Below are positions 7,745 to 18,525 of a DNA stretch of 64,000 nucleotides, one piece after another. The position numbers and the translations under genes were made by a program. The stretch lies in the NCBI GenBank assembly GCA_016234485.1, contig JACRBL010000054.1:41640-105639 (forward strand), in the 5' to 3' direction. This DNA comes from Chloroflexota bacterium. Lineage in GTDB: Bacteria > Chloroflexota > Anaerolineae > Anaerolineales > Villigracilaceae. Each line of letters starts with the position of its first letter. Position 1 is the first letter of the stretch. Under the pieces are notes generated by a model, which had not been told where the DNA came from, made no database searches, and saw nothing but the letters and a program-made list of their open reading frames with translations.

Positions 7745-10700
7745 ATGACCGCCCTCACCCCCCAACTCCTCGATAACTATCCCTTCTCCCATTTTTCCGA
7801 CTCACAATCCATCGCCCGCGGACGTGAATATCACAAAAACGGCAATGTCTGGCACGTGGAACTCATCGGCGCCAATAAAGCCGTTTGCTCGGTGGAAGGC
7901 AACTCAGGCGAATATGAAGTTATCATCCAATTAAACAACAATGGACAACTGCGTTTCTCCTGCGATTGTCCCTATGCCGACGATGGTCACTTTTGTAAGC
8001 ACATGGTCGCCTCCGCGCTCCAAACCAGCCAATATCTCAAAAATGGAAAACAAGCGGAGAATGACAAGGAAGATTGGGACGATGACGAAGAGGATTGGGA
8101 TGAAGACTACGAAGATGATGATGATGACGAAGAAAATGTGATAGGGAAAGAAGTTCAAAGAATCCACGAATCCATTGCGTCACCCGCTGGAAAGTCACCA
8201 CAGTCCTGGCAACGTAAATTAGAAGAGACACTTTCACTTGCTCCACAGCGCCCTTCCTCTTCAAACTTGACCCGTTACGTCGCGGCCGTCTTGCTGACTC
8301 GCTCGCAAATGGGCTACTCTGGCTATGGAAGCGCCTATCGTCCCAATTATTATTATTCGCTCGAGCCGCTCATTATCACTTCGGCGGAATGGAATCGCAT
8401 TTCGGGTGGTGAGAAAAAATCGCCCGAAGAGATCAATCACTTCCTTGAAACAAGCAAGACTTGGCTCAAAGCCAGCGAAAGGATGTTCCGTCAAGTCAAT
8501 CCCGCAGGTTGCCTGAACATGGACGCAGACTCGGCTTCCTTCATGAACATCCTGTCCGATACCATGCGTTACGGAATGGGCACAAGCAACCTGCCAATGT
8601 TCCTGTCCATCCTTGCCAAGCTCAATGCGCCCATCTTCCTCGGCAGTCGCTATCCAGACAAAATCGAACGCCGTGTGTATCTCCTGTCTCAACCCATTGA
8701 AGCAAAAAACGACATCCAACGCGACGAGACCAAACTCACTTTACGCGCAGGCTATGAGTTGGATGGGCAATTCCATCACATCAACCAACAGGTGGAGATC
8801 ATCTCTCTCGTTCACCCCGGTTGGATTCTCATGGATAACCGTCTCGCCCAACTCCGCAACACGCAGGCGCTCTCCATTCTTCCTTCGTTTCCCATCGAAA
8901 TTCCCAATCAACAAGCAGACGATTTTCGCGAGCGATACTTCGCCAAGATCGCCCAGACGCTCCCCATCAAAAGCGACATCATCCGCTGGAACGATGTACA
9001 GGCCGCGCCCGTCCCGCGCCTCTACCTGCACGACGACAACAAAGACAAAACCCTGCGCGCCGACCTGCGCTTTGGCTACGGCGAACATGAAGTAATCGCG
9101 TCCAAAGCGGGCGAGGCGCAATCCGTCGAGACCGTCCCCGACTCGTGGGAACTCATCCGCATCCAGCGCCAGCCTGAGCGCGAGGGATATTTCCATCAAC
9201 TGCTCACCGATCCAAGTTTCCGCCTCAAGCGCGCTGCTTCCACTTTTCCCTTCGGCACACTCGAACTGCGCGCCCGCGCCCATCCCTTCGATTTTCTGCT
9301 CCACTCGATTCCGCTCCTCACGCAGGCGGGATTTGAAATTTACGGCGAAGAGAATCTCAAACTCGGCAAGATCAATCGCGCCACGCCCAGCCTGCACGTC
9401 AGCATCACATCGGGCATTGACTGGTTCGACCTGAAAACCCTCGTTGAATTTGGCGATCAGCAAATCGCTTTTCACGACGTTCGCAAAGCCCTCAAGCGCG
9501 GCGAGCGCTACGTCAAACTCGCCGACGGCTCGGTGGGACAAATCCCCGACGCGTGGCTGGAGAAGTACAAGCACCTCTGGAATTTGGCGGAAGAAACTAC
9601 GGATGGATTCCGCGTCGCGGACGTTCACCTGTCCCTTTTGGATTCCCTGCTCGAAGACGACGCCTCGATTCAGACTCCCGCGGAGTTGCGCGAACGTCGC
9701 GAGCGTTTCCGCGCCTTCGAGCGCATCGAGCCACGCGCCCTCCCCAGCGGATTCGTCGGCGAACTGCGTCCCTACCAGAAACACGGCTTCGACTGGTTGT
9801 ATTTCCTGCGCGATTACAAATTCGGCGGCATCCTCGCCGACGACATGGGACTGGGCAAAACCGTCCAGGTGTTGACCTATCTCCAGTCATTACAAGAAGC
9901 CTGCGCTGAGCGGAGCGACCCGACAGGGGAGCGAAGTCGCATCGTCCCCGAAGGGGGAAGCGCGAGTCTGCTCGTCGTCCCAAAGAGTCTAATTGCCAAT
10001 TGGCAGAGAGAGTCCGAAAAGTTCACGCCCAGTCTGCGCTTCCTCGAATACATGGGAAACTTCCGCAACAAAGACACGGCTATCTTCAACGACTACGACG
10101 TGATTCTCACCACCTACGGCACGATGTTGCGCGACGTGGAATTGTTGCGCGAATACAAATTCAACTACATCATCCTCGATGAATCGCAAGCCATCAAAAA
10201 TCCGCTGGCAAAGAGCGCCAAAGCCGCGCGCCTGCTCCACGCCGAGCATCGCCTGGTGATGACAGGCACGCCCGTGGAAAACAACACCTTCGAGTTGTGG
10301 TCGCAGTTCGCGTTTTTGAATCCTGGCCTGCTCGGCAACATGGACTACTTCAAGAGCGCCTTCGCTAATCCCATCGAAGCGCGCGGCGACGAAGACGCGG
10401 CCAAGACCCTCCGCAAACTGGTCTATCCCTTCATCCTGCGCCGCACGAAAGACCAGGTCGCGCCCGAACTGCCGCCGCGCACAGAACGCATCGTCTACAC
10501 CGACATGGATGCCGCGCAGAAAAAGTTGTATGCGCAGACCCGCGAGAAATACCGCGCCGAACTGCTCGGCCTGATCGAAAGCGAAGGCATGAACGACGCG
10601 CGCTTCAAGATTCTCGAAGGCCTCTTGCGCCTGCGCCAGATCGCCATCCATCCCGCGTTGGTGGAGAAAAATTATCGGGGCGACGCGCCCAAGTTTGAAA

Positions 10701-11191
10701 TCCTGCTTGAAACGCTGGAGACCTTGCAAGCCGAAAATCACAAAGCCTTGATCTTCTCGCAATTCGTCGAGACGCTCAAACTGCTCAAACGCGAATTGGA
10801 TGCACGCAAGATCAAGTACGTCTATCTCGATGGGCAGACTCCCAATCGCCAATCGCGCGTCGACCAATTCCAAAACGACACGTCCTTCCCGTTCTTCCTC
10901 ATCAGTCTGAAAGCGGGCGGCGTGGGCTTGAACCTAACCGCGGCCGATTACGTCATCCACCTCGACCCGTGGTGGAATCCTGCCGTGGAAATGCAAGCCA
11001 GTGACCGCGCTCACCGCATCGGCCAGGACAAACCCGTCTTCGTCTACAAGATCATCGCGCGCGACACGGTGGAAGAAAAGATTCTGCAATTGCAGGAAAA
11101 GAAACGCGCGCTCGTGAAAAGTCTCATCTCCACCGAAGCCAGCTTCTTTAAGTCGCTGACACGGGATGATGTAAAAGATCTGTTCAGTTAG
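7745..11191 (+). CDS. SNF2-family helicase with SWIM zinc finger
   Basis: This 1148-residue ATPase begins with a SWIM domain (CDCPYADDGHFCKHM, about residues 76-90), followed by a very acidic Asp/Glu stretch (about 100-130) and a long middle region. From about residue 670 comes a SNF2 motor: DDMGLGKT (Walker A), a DESQ box, the TGTPVENN motif III block, and a helicase C domain with FSQF, LKAGGVGLNLTAAD and HRIGQ. This architecture is the bacterial HepA/RapA-like SWIM-SNF2 group that remodels protein-nucleic-acid complexes. About 20 residues near residue 720 (ACAERSDPTGERSRIVPEGG) look like an in-frame repeat-derived insertion between motifs I and Ia. Confidence 0.92.
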   Translation: MTALTPQLLDNYPFSHFSDSQSIARGREYHKNGNVWHVELIGANKAVCSVEGNSGEYEVIIQLNNNGQLRFSCDCPYADDGHFCKHMVASALQTSQYLKNGKQAENDKEDWDDDEEDWDEDYEDDDDDEENVIGKEVQRIHESIASPAGKSPQSWQRKLEETLSLAPQRPSSSNLTRYVAAVLLTRSQMGYSGYGSAYRPNYYYSLEPLIITSAEWNRISGGEKKSPEEINHFLETSKTWLKASERMFRQVNPAGCLNMDADSASFMNILSDTMRYGMGTSNLPMFLSILAKLNAPIFLGSRYPDKIERRVYLLSQPIEAKNDIQRDETKLTLRAGYELDGQFHHINQQVEIISLVHPGWILMDNRLAQLRNTQALSILPSFPIEIPNQQADDFRERYFAKIAQTLPIKSDIIRWNDVQAAPVPRLYLHDDNKDKTLRADLRFGYGEHEVIASKAGEAQSVETVPDSWELIRIQRQPEREGYFHQLLTDPSFRLKRAASTFPFGTLELRARAHPFDFLLHSIPLLTQAGFEIYGEENLKLGKINRATPSLHVSITSGIDWFDLKTLVEFGDQQIAFHDVRKALKRGERYVKLADGSVGQIPDAWLEKYKHLWNLAEETTDGFRVADVHLSLLDSLLEDDASIQTPAELRERRERFRAFERIEPRALPSGFVGELRPYQKHGFDWLYFLRDYKFGGILADDMGLGKTVQVLTYLQSLQEACAERSDPTGERSRIVPEGGSASLLVVPKSLIANWQRESEKFTPSLRFLEYMGNFRNKDTAIFNDYDVILTTYGTMLRDVELLREYKFNYIILDESQAIKNPLAKSAKAARLLHAEHRLVMTGTPVENNTFELWSQFAFLNPGLLGNMDYFKSAFANPIEARGDEDAAKTLRKLVYPFILRRTKDQVAPELPPRTERIVYTDMDAAQKKLYAQTREKYRAELLGLIESEGMNDARFKILEGLLRLRQIAIHPALVEKNYRGDAPKFEILLETLETLQAENHKALIFSQFVETLKLLKRELDARKIKYVYLDGQTPNRQSRVDQFQNDTSFPFFLISLKAGGVGLNLTAADYVIHLDPWWNPAVEMQASDRAHRIGQDKPVFVYKIIARDTVEEKILQLQEKKRALVKSLISTEASFFKSLTRDDVKDLFS

Positions 11192-11272
11192 GAGGAGCAT
11201 GCTCGATCGGACTGTGTAAGAACACAACCGTTCATAAAATTAAATTCGGTAGTTAAAGGTGGGTTGAACGCA

Positions 11273-12625
11273 TCACCACCCAAACCCAAATATCAAATCG
11301 TTCACATTCGTCCCGCTCGCGCCAGGTTTTAACAAATCACCCAGCGCGTGGAAGTAGGAATACGAATCGTTCTCGTCTAAAAAAGATTCGGGGGGGAGTC
11401 CCAGGTCGAGGCCGCGCTGCAGCGTATCTCCCGTCGCAACCGCGCCCGCCGCGTCGGTGGAGCCGTCTTCGCCGTCGGTGGCGAGGGAGATGATCATGAG
11501 GTCGCGCGCGCCCGCCAGTTCACGCACCGAAGCGAGCGCCAGTTCCTGGTTGCGTCCGCCACGGCCGTGCCCGCGTAACGTCACGGTGGTTTCGCCGCCC
11601 GCGATCAGGCAAAATGGACGCGGCGCCGCGCACGTCTTCAGGATGCGACTCAGCTCGCGCCCGACCTCACGCGCCTCGCCCAGCCAATCGTCTCCCAACA
11701 TCACCACATGAATTCCCTCGCTTCGCGCCTGACGTTGAGCGGACTCAGCCGCCCGCGCGTTATTCCCCACGATGACGTTTTGAACGCGCTCGAAGAGAGG
11801 GTCATCGGGCTTCGGCGTTTCGGGGATCGTTTTCAGCGCATGCACAATCGAAGCGGGGACTTTTTTCAGCAGGTCATATTTTTCCAACACGGATAACGCA
11901 TCTCCGCGCGTGGACGGGTCGGGGGCAGTGATTCCCGACGCGATGGCTTCGAGCGGGTTGCCCACCACGTCCGAGAGAATCAAACTGACGACGCGCGCAG
12001 GCCAAGCGAACCGCGCCAACCCTCCGCCCTTGAGTTGATCGAGATGACGGCGCAGGGTGTTGATCTCGTCCACGCGCGCGCCGCAAGCAAGGAGGGCGGA
12101 AGTGAGCGCGCGCAGATCGCCGAGGGAGATGCCCGCGTGCGGGAGGGTCATCAGCGCGGAGCCGCCGCCAGAGATGAGACAGAGGAGCAGGTCGTCTGCG
12201 CGCAGATCGCTCGCGAGGGCGAAAGCCTTTTCTCCCGCGTGCAGGCTGTTCTCGTCGGGGACGGGATGCCCGCCAGGCTGGAGGTCGAATCCGCTCGGGG
12301 GTTGGACGGGAGTCGCTTTTGGAATGAGCAGGCCACTGGTCGCGTGAAACGGGAGAAGGCCGCCCAAAGGTTGAGACATCGCCGCGCACGCCTTCCCCAG
12401 CCCGAGGACGCGGATCCGTTCGATGTCCCCCAAAAAATATTCGCGTTGATTGACCATGATGGAATTTTTTTCGCGGCGAATAAATTGACTCACCGCCGCG
12501 CCTGGCTCCACAGCCTGAATCGCGGCGGCCAGAATGCGTCGAACGGATTCGCCGCGCGGGTGATGAGAGAGGGTATGGGTGGAAAACGATTCGGGGCGGG
12601 GCATGGCGATGGAATAATACTGCAT
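11273..12625 (-). CDS. gckA: Glycerate 2-kinase (MOFRL family)
   Basis: This protein of about 450 residues belongs to the DUF4147/MOFRL glycerate kinases, which phosphorylate D-glycerate to 2-phosphoglycerate in the cytoplasm. Visible signatures are VLGLGKACAAM, GGHPVPDENS, CLISGGGSALM, the SDVVGNPLEAIASG block and a C-terminal MOFRL domain with AGGETTVTLRGHGRGGRNQELAL and ATDGEDGSTDAAGA. The ATG at 12625 lies 12 nt after a -10 box (TATACT, 12643-12638), suggesting a near-leaderless start; the ATG at 12604 is the alternative. Neither has a ribosome site. The gene is divergent from recQ. Much longer upstream readings overlap recQ and are rejected. Confidence 0.9.
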   Translation of the reverse strand: MQYYSIAMPRPESFSTHTLSHHPRGESVRRILAAAIQAVEPGAAVSQFIRREKNSIMVNQREYFLGDIERIRVLGLGKACAAMSQPLGGLLPFHATSGLLIPKATPVQPPSGFDLQPGGHPVPDENSLHAGEKAFALASDLRADDLLLCLISGGGSALMTLPHAGISLGDLRALTSALLACGARVDEINTLRRHLDQLKGGGLARFAWPARVVSLILSDVVGNPLEAIASGITAPDPSTRGDALSVLEKYDLLKKVPASIVHALKTIPETPKPDDPLFERVQNVIVGNNARAAESAQRQARSEGIHVVMLGDDWLGEAREVGRELSRILKTCAAPRPFCLIAGGETTVTLRGHGRGGRNQELALASVRELAGARDLMIISLATDGEDGSTDAAGAVATGDTLQRGLDLGLPPESFLDENDSYSYFHALGDLLKPGASGTNVNDLIFGFGW

Positions 12626-12637
12626 AATAAATTTTGC

Positions 12638-12647
12638 AGTATATAAT
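12638..12647. promoter_or_regulatory. Overlapping divergent -10 boxes for glycerate kinase and recQ
   Basis: TATAAT on the plus strand (12642-12647) and TATACT on the minus strand (12643-12638) overlap in a TATATA core. The two genes therefore compete for the same few bases. The recQ transcript would have a leader of about 24 nt, and the glycerate kinase transcript almost none. The -35 boxes are weak. Confidence 0.55.
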
Positions 12648-12676
12648 GTGGCCACCCTTGCCCATCGGGAAAACAC

Positions 12677-14839
<2,163 letters not shown>

Positions 14840-14897
14840 ACTCCACGCACGCTACAAAACCAAAGGCCTACGGTAAAATCCAGCCAAGGAGTCCCCC

Positions 14898-15521
14898 ATG
14901 CCCCCATCCGACTTATTCAGCGCCCAACCATCCAGCCATGCCACGCTCGAAGACCTGTTCGCCGAGATGCGGCAGATGAAGGACGATCCCCTCGCCAACG
15001 CGGGGACGAACGTCGTCATCAGCCGCGGCAATCCGCAGGCCAAGTTGCTCATCGTCGGCGAAGCGCCAGGGCCAGAGGAAAACGTCAAGGGCAAGCCGTT
15101 CGTTGGCCGCGCGGGACAACTGCTCGATAAGATTCTCGAAGCCGCGGAGTTCAACCCCGAAACGGATGTGTTCATCACCAACTCGGTCTTCCGCCTGCCG
15201 CCAGGAGATGACGGCAAATCGTTCCGCAAGCCGACCGACAAGGAGATCGAATATTACCGTCCGTACGTGCTGGAGATCATCCGCCTGGTGGACCCACGCA
15301 TCATATTGCTGACGGGCAACGTGGCTTGCCAATCCATCCTCGGCAAAACGGGCATCACCTCCCTGCATGGACAGTGGTCGCAGATGCAGGGACGCTGGGT
15401 GATGCCGATCTATCATCCATCCTACCTGTTGCGGAATCCATCTCGCGAGCCTGGCTCGCCCAAAGCGCAGATGTGGGATGACATCCGCGAAGTGCGGAAG
15501 AAATTTGACGAGTTGAGTTAA
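14898..15521 (+). CDS. Family-4-like uracil-DNA glycosylase lacking the iron-sulphur ligands
   Basis: This 207-residue protein matches thermophile-type family 4 UDG along its length: GEAPGPEENVKGKPFVGRAGQLLDK (catalytic GEAPG near residue 55), a TGNVACQ segment and a C-terminal HPSYLLRNPS. It should excise uracil from DNA. The four cluster cysteines of the family are absent: the N-terminal CxxC is replaced by MKDD, the KCRPP site by FRLPP and the last ligand by Tyr. Only one Cys remains in the whole protein. It follows recQ closely, consistent with a repair role, with its own AAGGAG ribosome site and a TAAAAT box at 14874-14879. Confidence 0.85.
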   Translation: MPPSDLFSAQPSSHATLEDLFAEMRQMKDDPLANAGTNVVISRGNPQAKLLIVGEAPGPEENVKGKPFVGRAGQLLDKILEAAEFNPETDVFITNSVFRLPPGDDGKSFRKPTDKEIEYYRPYVLEIIRLVDPRIILLTGNVACQSILGKTGITSLHGQWSQMQGRWVMPIYHPSYLLRNPSREPGSPKAQMWDDIREVRKKFDELS

Positions 15522-15544
15522 ACGTCGGAGACGTTCGACTCCGC

Positions 15545-15585
15545 AAAACCATCCATCGCCGTTTGAATGGGCGATGGATGGTTTT
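15545..15585. terminator. Bidirectional terminator between udg and acetyltransferase
   Basis: A 16-bp perfect stem, AAAACCATCCATCGCC (15545-15560) with its complement at 15570-15585, has a 9-nt loop and A and T runs on its two sides. It serves both converging genes. Confidence 0.9.
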
Positions 15586-15591
15586 CATTTT

Positions 15592-16407
15592 TCAGGAAAG
15601 TTCGATCACGTGCGCGGGATATTCTTCGACAAGCGTGAGACCAGCCTTGCGCGCCGCCGCAGATGACGCAACGTTACGCGACCAGCAATCCCAACCTACG
15701 CGGGTGTAGCCGCGCCTGTGTGCCTCTGCCAGAAAATGCCACGTGGACAGAGTCGCGACACCCTTGCGCTGATGTTTCTCCGCGGTGGCGATGCCGATTT
15801 CGCAACGCGTCCCCACGTTGTACTCGGACATGCACCAGCCCGCGACTTCATTCGAGTGAACGGGGATTAGACCAAAACTGCGCTCGAGAAATTCATCCAC
15901 CGAACTGCGCTCGGAACACATCTCTTCGCGAATCTCATCGAGACCTTCCACATCGCTGGACATAAACTCGGGCGTGATGAGTTGCATCGAAAACCCATCG
16001 GGCAAATGTAGTTCGGGTTTGGGAGAGAAATCCGTTATTTCGTAATATTGCCGGGCGCCGTGATATTGCTTGCAATGCGCGAACAACGTGGAAAGCGCGT
16101 CGTCCCAGCCCGCGCCAGAAGCGCAGACCAGATACGCATCATTGCCGCGGGCGCGATGCGCGGGGATTAAATCGTCCGCAAAACAGCGCGCCATCTCGGC
16201 CAGAAAATCAGCCAGCGACGCGTCGCCCGCGCACAACACGCGGCTGTTGCAGACGATCACGCCCGCGCGCGGAGCGGACGCGTTGTCCACGAAAAGGCGC
16301 GCGGTGAGATTGTCTTCAAATAGCGCGGACACCAACGCGTGAGAGCGTTCCAGTTCGCGGAACAGGGGACGGGCAAATTGAGATTGGGGAGGAAAAATTT
16401 CAGGCAT
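15592..16407 (-). CDS. GNAT-family acetyltransferase
   Basis: In this 271-residue protein the C-terminal half is a GNAT fold. GIATAEKHQRKGVATLSTWHF near residue 205 is the acetyl-CoA pyrophosphate loop (Q/RxxGxA-like QRKGVA), followed by GWDCWSRNVASSAAARKAGL, the motif B element. The N-terminal half lacks the usual short N-terminal strand order and may bind the acceptor. The layout resembles the GNAT_acetyltr_2 group. The acceptor is unknown and no resistance context is visible. It starts about 30 nt before the end of the nucleotidyltransferase gene upstream, so it is likely the last gene of that operon. Confidence 0.8.
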   Translation of the reverse strand: MPEIFPPQSQFARPLFRELERSHALVSALFEDNLTARLFVDNASAPRAGVIVCNSRVLCAGDASLADFLAEMARCFADDLIPAHRARGNDAYLVCASGAGWDDALSTLFAHCKQYHGARQYYEITDFSPKPELHLPDGFSMQLITPEFMSSDVEGLDEIREEMCSERSSVDEFLERSFGLIPVHSNEVAGWCMSEYNVGTRCEIGIATAEKHQRKGVATLSTWHFLAEAHRRGYTRVGWDCWSRNVASSAAARKAGLTLVEEYPAHVIELS

Positions 16408-16436
16408 TGTGAAACCCTACCGTTGGGTTTGAAAAT

Positions 16437-17132
16437 TTAACCTTTGCTCCACTCCCTCGGCGCGGGTTGGAGCAAGCCATACGCGCGGAAGCCATCCTGA
16501 ATCATCGCGTCCACCGCGGACTGTAATTCGTACTCGCCGCGCGGGGAGGGTTGAATCTGCGCGAGATACTTCCAAATTTCAGGCGGAAGGATGAACAGGA
16601 TCGACGCGGCATACGGACTTAAAATCTCCTCTCGCTTCGGTTTTTCGACGATGCGGCGGATGCGCCAATCCTGATCCACCTCCACACTGGAGCGGACGGA
16701 CAATTCCTCGATGGGGCATTCCTTCAAACTCATGGCAATGTCCGCGCCGTGCGTCGCGTACGTCTGCGCCAGCTCGACCAGCACGTTCTCGTCCAAAATG
16801 TAATCGGTCGCGACCACCATCACAGACTCGTCGCGTCTCCACTCTTTTGGCACAGACATTAACGCATCGCCGTTGCCGCGCAGTTCGTTTTGATGCGCGA
16901 AGGTCGCGGAGAGATTCCATTTTGAACCATCGCCGACAAAATCAAATATTTGCTCGTCCAGATGATTCGTCACGATGCAGACGCGCCTCACCCCCGCCTT
17001 CGCGACCGCGCGCAAGACGTAATCCAGCGTGGCGCGTCCATCCACTTCCAACAGCGGCTTGGGCGTGACGTCGGTGTAGGGCCGCTGACGTTTGCCGCGT
17101 CCCGCCGCGAGCAGGATGGCGGAGGAAACCAT
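16437..17132 (-). CDS. Sugar-phosphate nucleotidyltransferase
   Basis: This 231-residue protein is a short NTP-transferase (GT-A-like fold). AILLAAGRGKRQRPYTDVTPKPLLEVDG at the N-terminus is the signature nucleotide-binding loop with its Lys, VVATDYILDENVL holds the metal Asp, and VEKPKREEI is the sugar-binding loop. Such proteins make NDP-sugars (glucose-1-P or mannose-1-P family); the exact sugar is not readable. It starts 3 nt after the stop of the ROK kinase gene, so a sugar kinase and a nucleotidyltransferase are coupled in one operon. Confidence 0.88.
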   Translation of the reverse strand: MVSSAILLAAGRGKRQRPYTDVTPKPLLEVDGRATLDYVLRAVAKAGVRRVCIVTNHLDEQIFDFVGDGSKWNLSATFAHQNELRGNGDALMSVPKEWRRDESVMVVATDYILDENVLVELAQTYATHGADIAMSLKECPIEELSVRSSVEVDQDWRIRRIVEKPKREEILSPYAASILFILPPEIWKYLAQIQPSPRGEYELQSAVDAMIQDGFRAYGLLQPAPREWSKG

Positions 17133-17135
17133 GCC

Positions 17136-18020
17136 CTACCCCATCGCCAGCGCGATCGCGCCCAACACACCCGCCCGATTTCCCAACGCGGGCGGGACAA
17201 TGTACTCGTCAATGCGGTTGAGAATCATTTCGTGCGAAATGTAACCGCTCAACAATTCCTGCGTCTTTTGGCGCACCCACGGAAACATGAACCTTTTTTG
17301 CATCACGCCGCCGCCGATGATGATACGCTTCGGCGCAAGCGACAGGATGTAGTTGACCAGCGCCTGCGCGATGTAGCCCGCTTCCAGATCCCAGTAGGGA
17401 TGCTCGTCGGGCAGGGTTTCGCCGCGCTGACCGAAACGCGCTTCCAACGCGGGACCCGCGGCGAGGCCCTCGAAGCAATCTCCGTGGTAGGGACAGGCCC
17501 CCCGAAACGGATCCCGCTGCGGGTCACGCGCGAGGCGGATGTGTCCCATCTCGAGGCTGGTCAGCCCGTGGAGCGGTTTGCCGTCCACGATGTAACCGCC
17601 GCCGATGCCCGTCCCGATGGTGAGGTAGAGCGAGTGTGAATCGTTTTTGCTCGCGCCCCATTTGGCTTCGCCGAGGCCCGCCACGACCACGTCCATTTCA
17701 ACCGAGATCGGCAGAGGAAGTTTTGCGCGCAACATGCCGAGCAGGTTGGCGTTGCCCCAATGCGGTTTGGGCGTGGTGGTGATGAAACCGTAGGTCGGCG
17801 AGGACGGGTCAACATCGAACGGGCCGAACGAGCCGAGGCCGATGGCTTGCAGTTGCTCCGCGTGTGGCAGGAAAAACTCGATCACCTGCGCGACGGTTTC
17901 GGCGGGCGTGGTGGTGGCGAAGCGCGCTTCGGCGATGATGTTTTCGGGGCCATCGCCCACCGCGCAATTAAATTTCGTCCCGCCGCCTTCGATGCCGCCA
18001 AAGAGTTGAGATGAAGACAT
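17136..18020 (-). CDS. ROK-family sugar kinase (fructokinase-like)
   Basis: This 294-residue protein has the ROK ATP-binding start GGIEGGGTKFNCAVG, the sugar-binding LTIGTGIGGGYIVDG and the ROK zinc site HIRLARDPQRDPFRGACPYHGDCFEGL (His, Cys, His, Cys). That motif spacing is closest to the YdhR/ScrK fructokinase branch that phosphorylates fructose or mannose. Adjacent genes encode a sugar nucleotidyltransferase downstream and, after a short repeat-rich insertion, a GH4 glycosidase upstream. A sugar-uptake-and-activation role fits. Upstream of the gene is a MITE-like repeat copy. Confidence 0.88.
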   Translation of the reverse strand: MSSSQLFGGIEGGGTKFNCAVGDGPENIIAEARFATTTPAETVAQVIEFFLPHAEQLQAIGLGSFGPFDVDPSSPTYGFITTTPKPHWGNANLLGMLRAKLPLPISVEMDVVVAGLGEAKWGASKNDSHSLYLTIGTGIGGGYIVDGKPLHGLTSLEMGHIRLARDPQRDPFRGACPYHGDCFEGLAAGPALEARFGQRGETLPDEHPYWDLEAGYIAQALVNYILSLAPKRIIIGGGVMQKRFMFPWVRQKTQELLSGYISHEMILNRIDEYIVPPALGNRAGVLGAIALAMG

Positions 18021-18037
18021 AGTGTGATCCTTTGATT

Positions 18038-18115
18038 GTCATTGCGAGGGCGTTAGCCCGAAGCAATCTCCTCACGCATGGGGGATTGCTTCGTCGCTAC
18101 GCTCCTCGCAATGAC
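18038..18115. repeat. MITE-like palindromic element, copy 1
   Basis: Ends GTCATTGCGAGG and CCTCGCAATGAC are perfect inverted repeats. The interior is also near-palindromic, with AAGCAATC and GATTGCTT as the central arms. The element ends 3 bp before the stop codon of the GIY-YIG gene. Confidence 0.9.
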
Positions 18116-18118
18116 AGA

Positions 18119-18415
18119 CTATGGGTAGTATGTTTCAAGCAAGTCGTTCCATTTTGGATTCATGCTGCTTATCAAATCAATTTTCTTCTGACGCGAGCCA
18201 CCTTTGATTTGTTTTTCACGTGCAATAGCTGCTCTCACATCTGTTCCTGATCCGAAATAAACAAGTTTCGTCACATTATATTTCTTCGTAAACGCTCCAC
18301 CTTTACCTGACCTGTGCTCCATTACTATCCGATACAAATTATTCGTCACGCCAGTATAAAGAACCGTATTGTGAGCGTTCGACATGATGTAGATAAAGTA
18401 TTGGCGCTCTGTCAT
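18119..18415 (-). CDS. GIY-YIG endonuclease-domain protein
   Basis: This 98-residue single-domain protein begins QYFIYIMSNAHNTVLYTGVTNNLYRIVMEH, the GIY-YIG motif in its short-homologue form (YIYI...YTGVTN). It is followed by FTKKYNVTKLVYF and AIAREKQIKGG, as in the YhbQ/UPF0213-type group. These are predicted nucleases of unclear substrate. The gene is more A+T-rich than its neighbours. It lies exactly between two copies of the same palindromic element (18038-18115 and 18430-18517), so it may have arrived with them. Confidence 0.88.
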   Translation of the reverse strand: MTERQYFIYIMSNAHNTVLYTGVTNNLYRIVMEHRSGKGGAFTKKYNVTKLVYFGSGTDVRAAIAREKQIKGGSRQKKIDLISSMNPKWNDLLETYYP

Positions 18416-18429
18416 ATAACACCTTTTAT

Positions 18430-18517
18430 GTCACTGCGAGGAGCGTTCTTTGTGACGAAGCAGTCCCCTGTTGCGAGGAGATTGCTTCGTCGGGAAAAGC
18501 GCCCGCCTCGCAATGAC
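18430..18517. repeat. MITE-like palindromic element, copy 2
   Basis: GTCACTGCGAGG (18430) and CGCAATGAC (to 18517) are the ends, with the AAGCAGTC/GATTGCTT inner arms. It lies between the GIY-YIG start and the end of the GH4 gene and finishes 8 bp before the GH4 stop codon. Confidence 0.9.
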
Positions 18518-18525
18518 AAGTGAAT

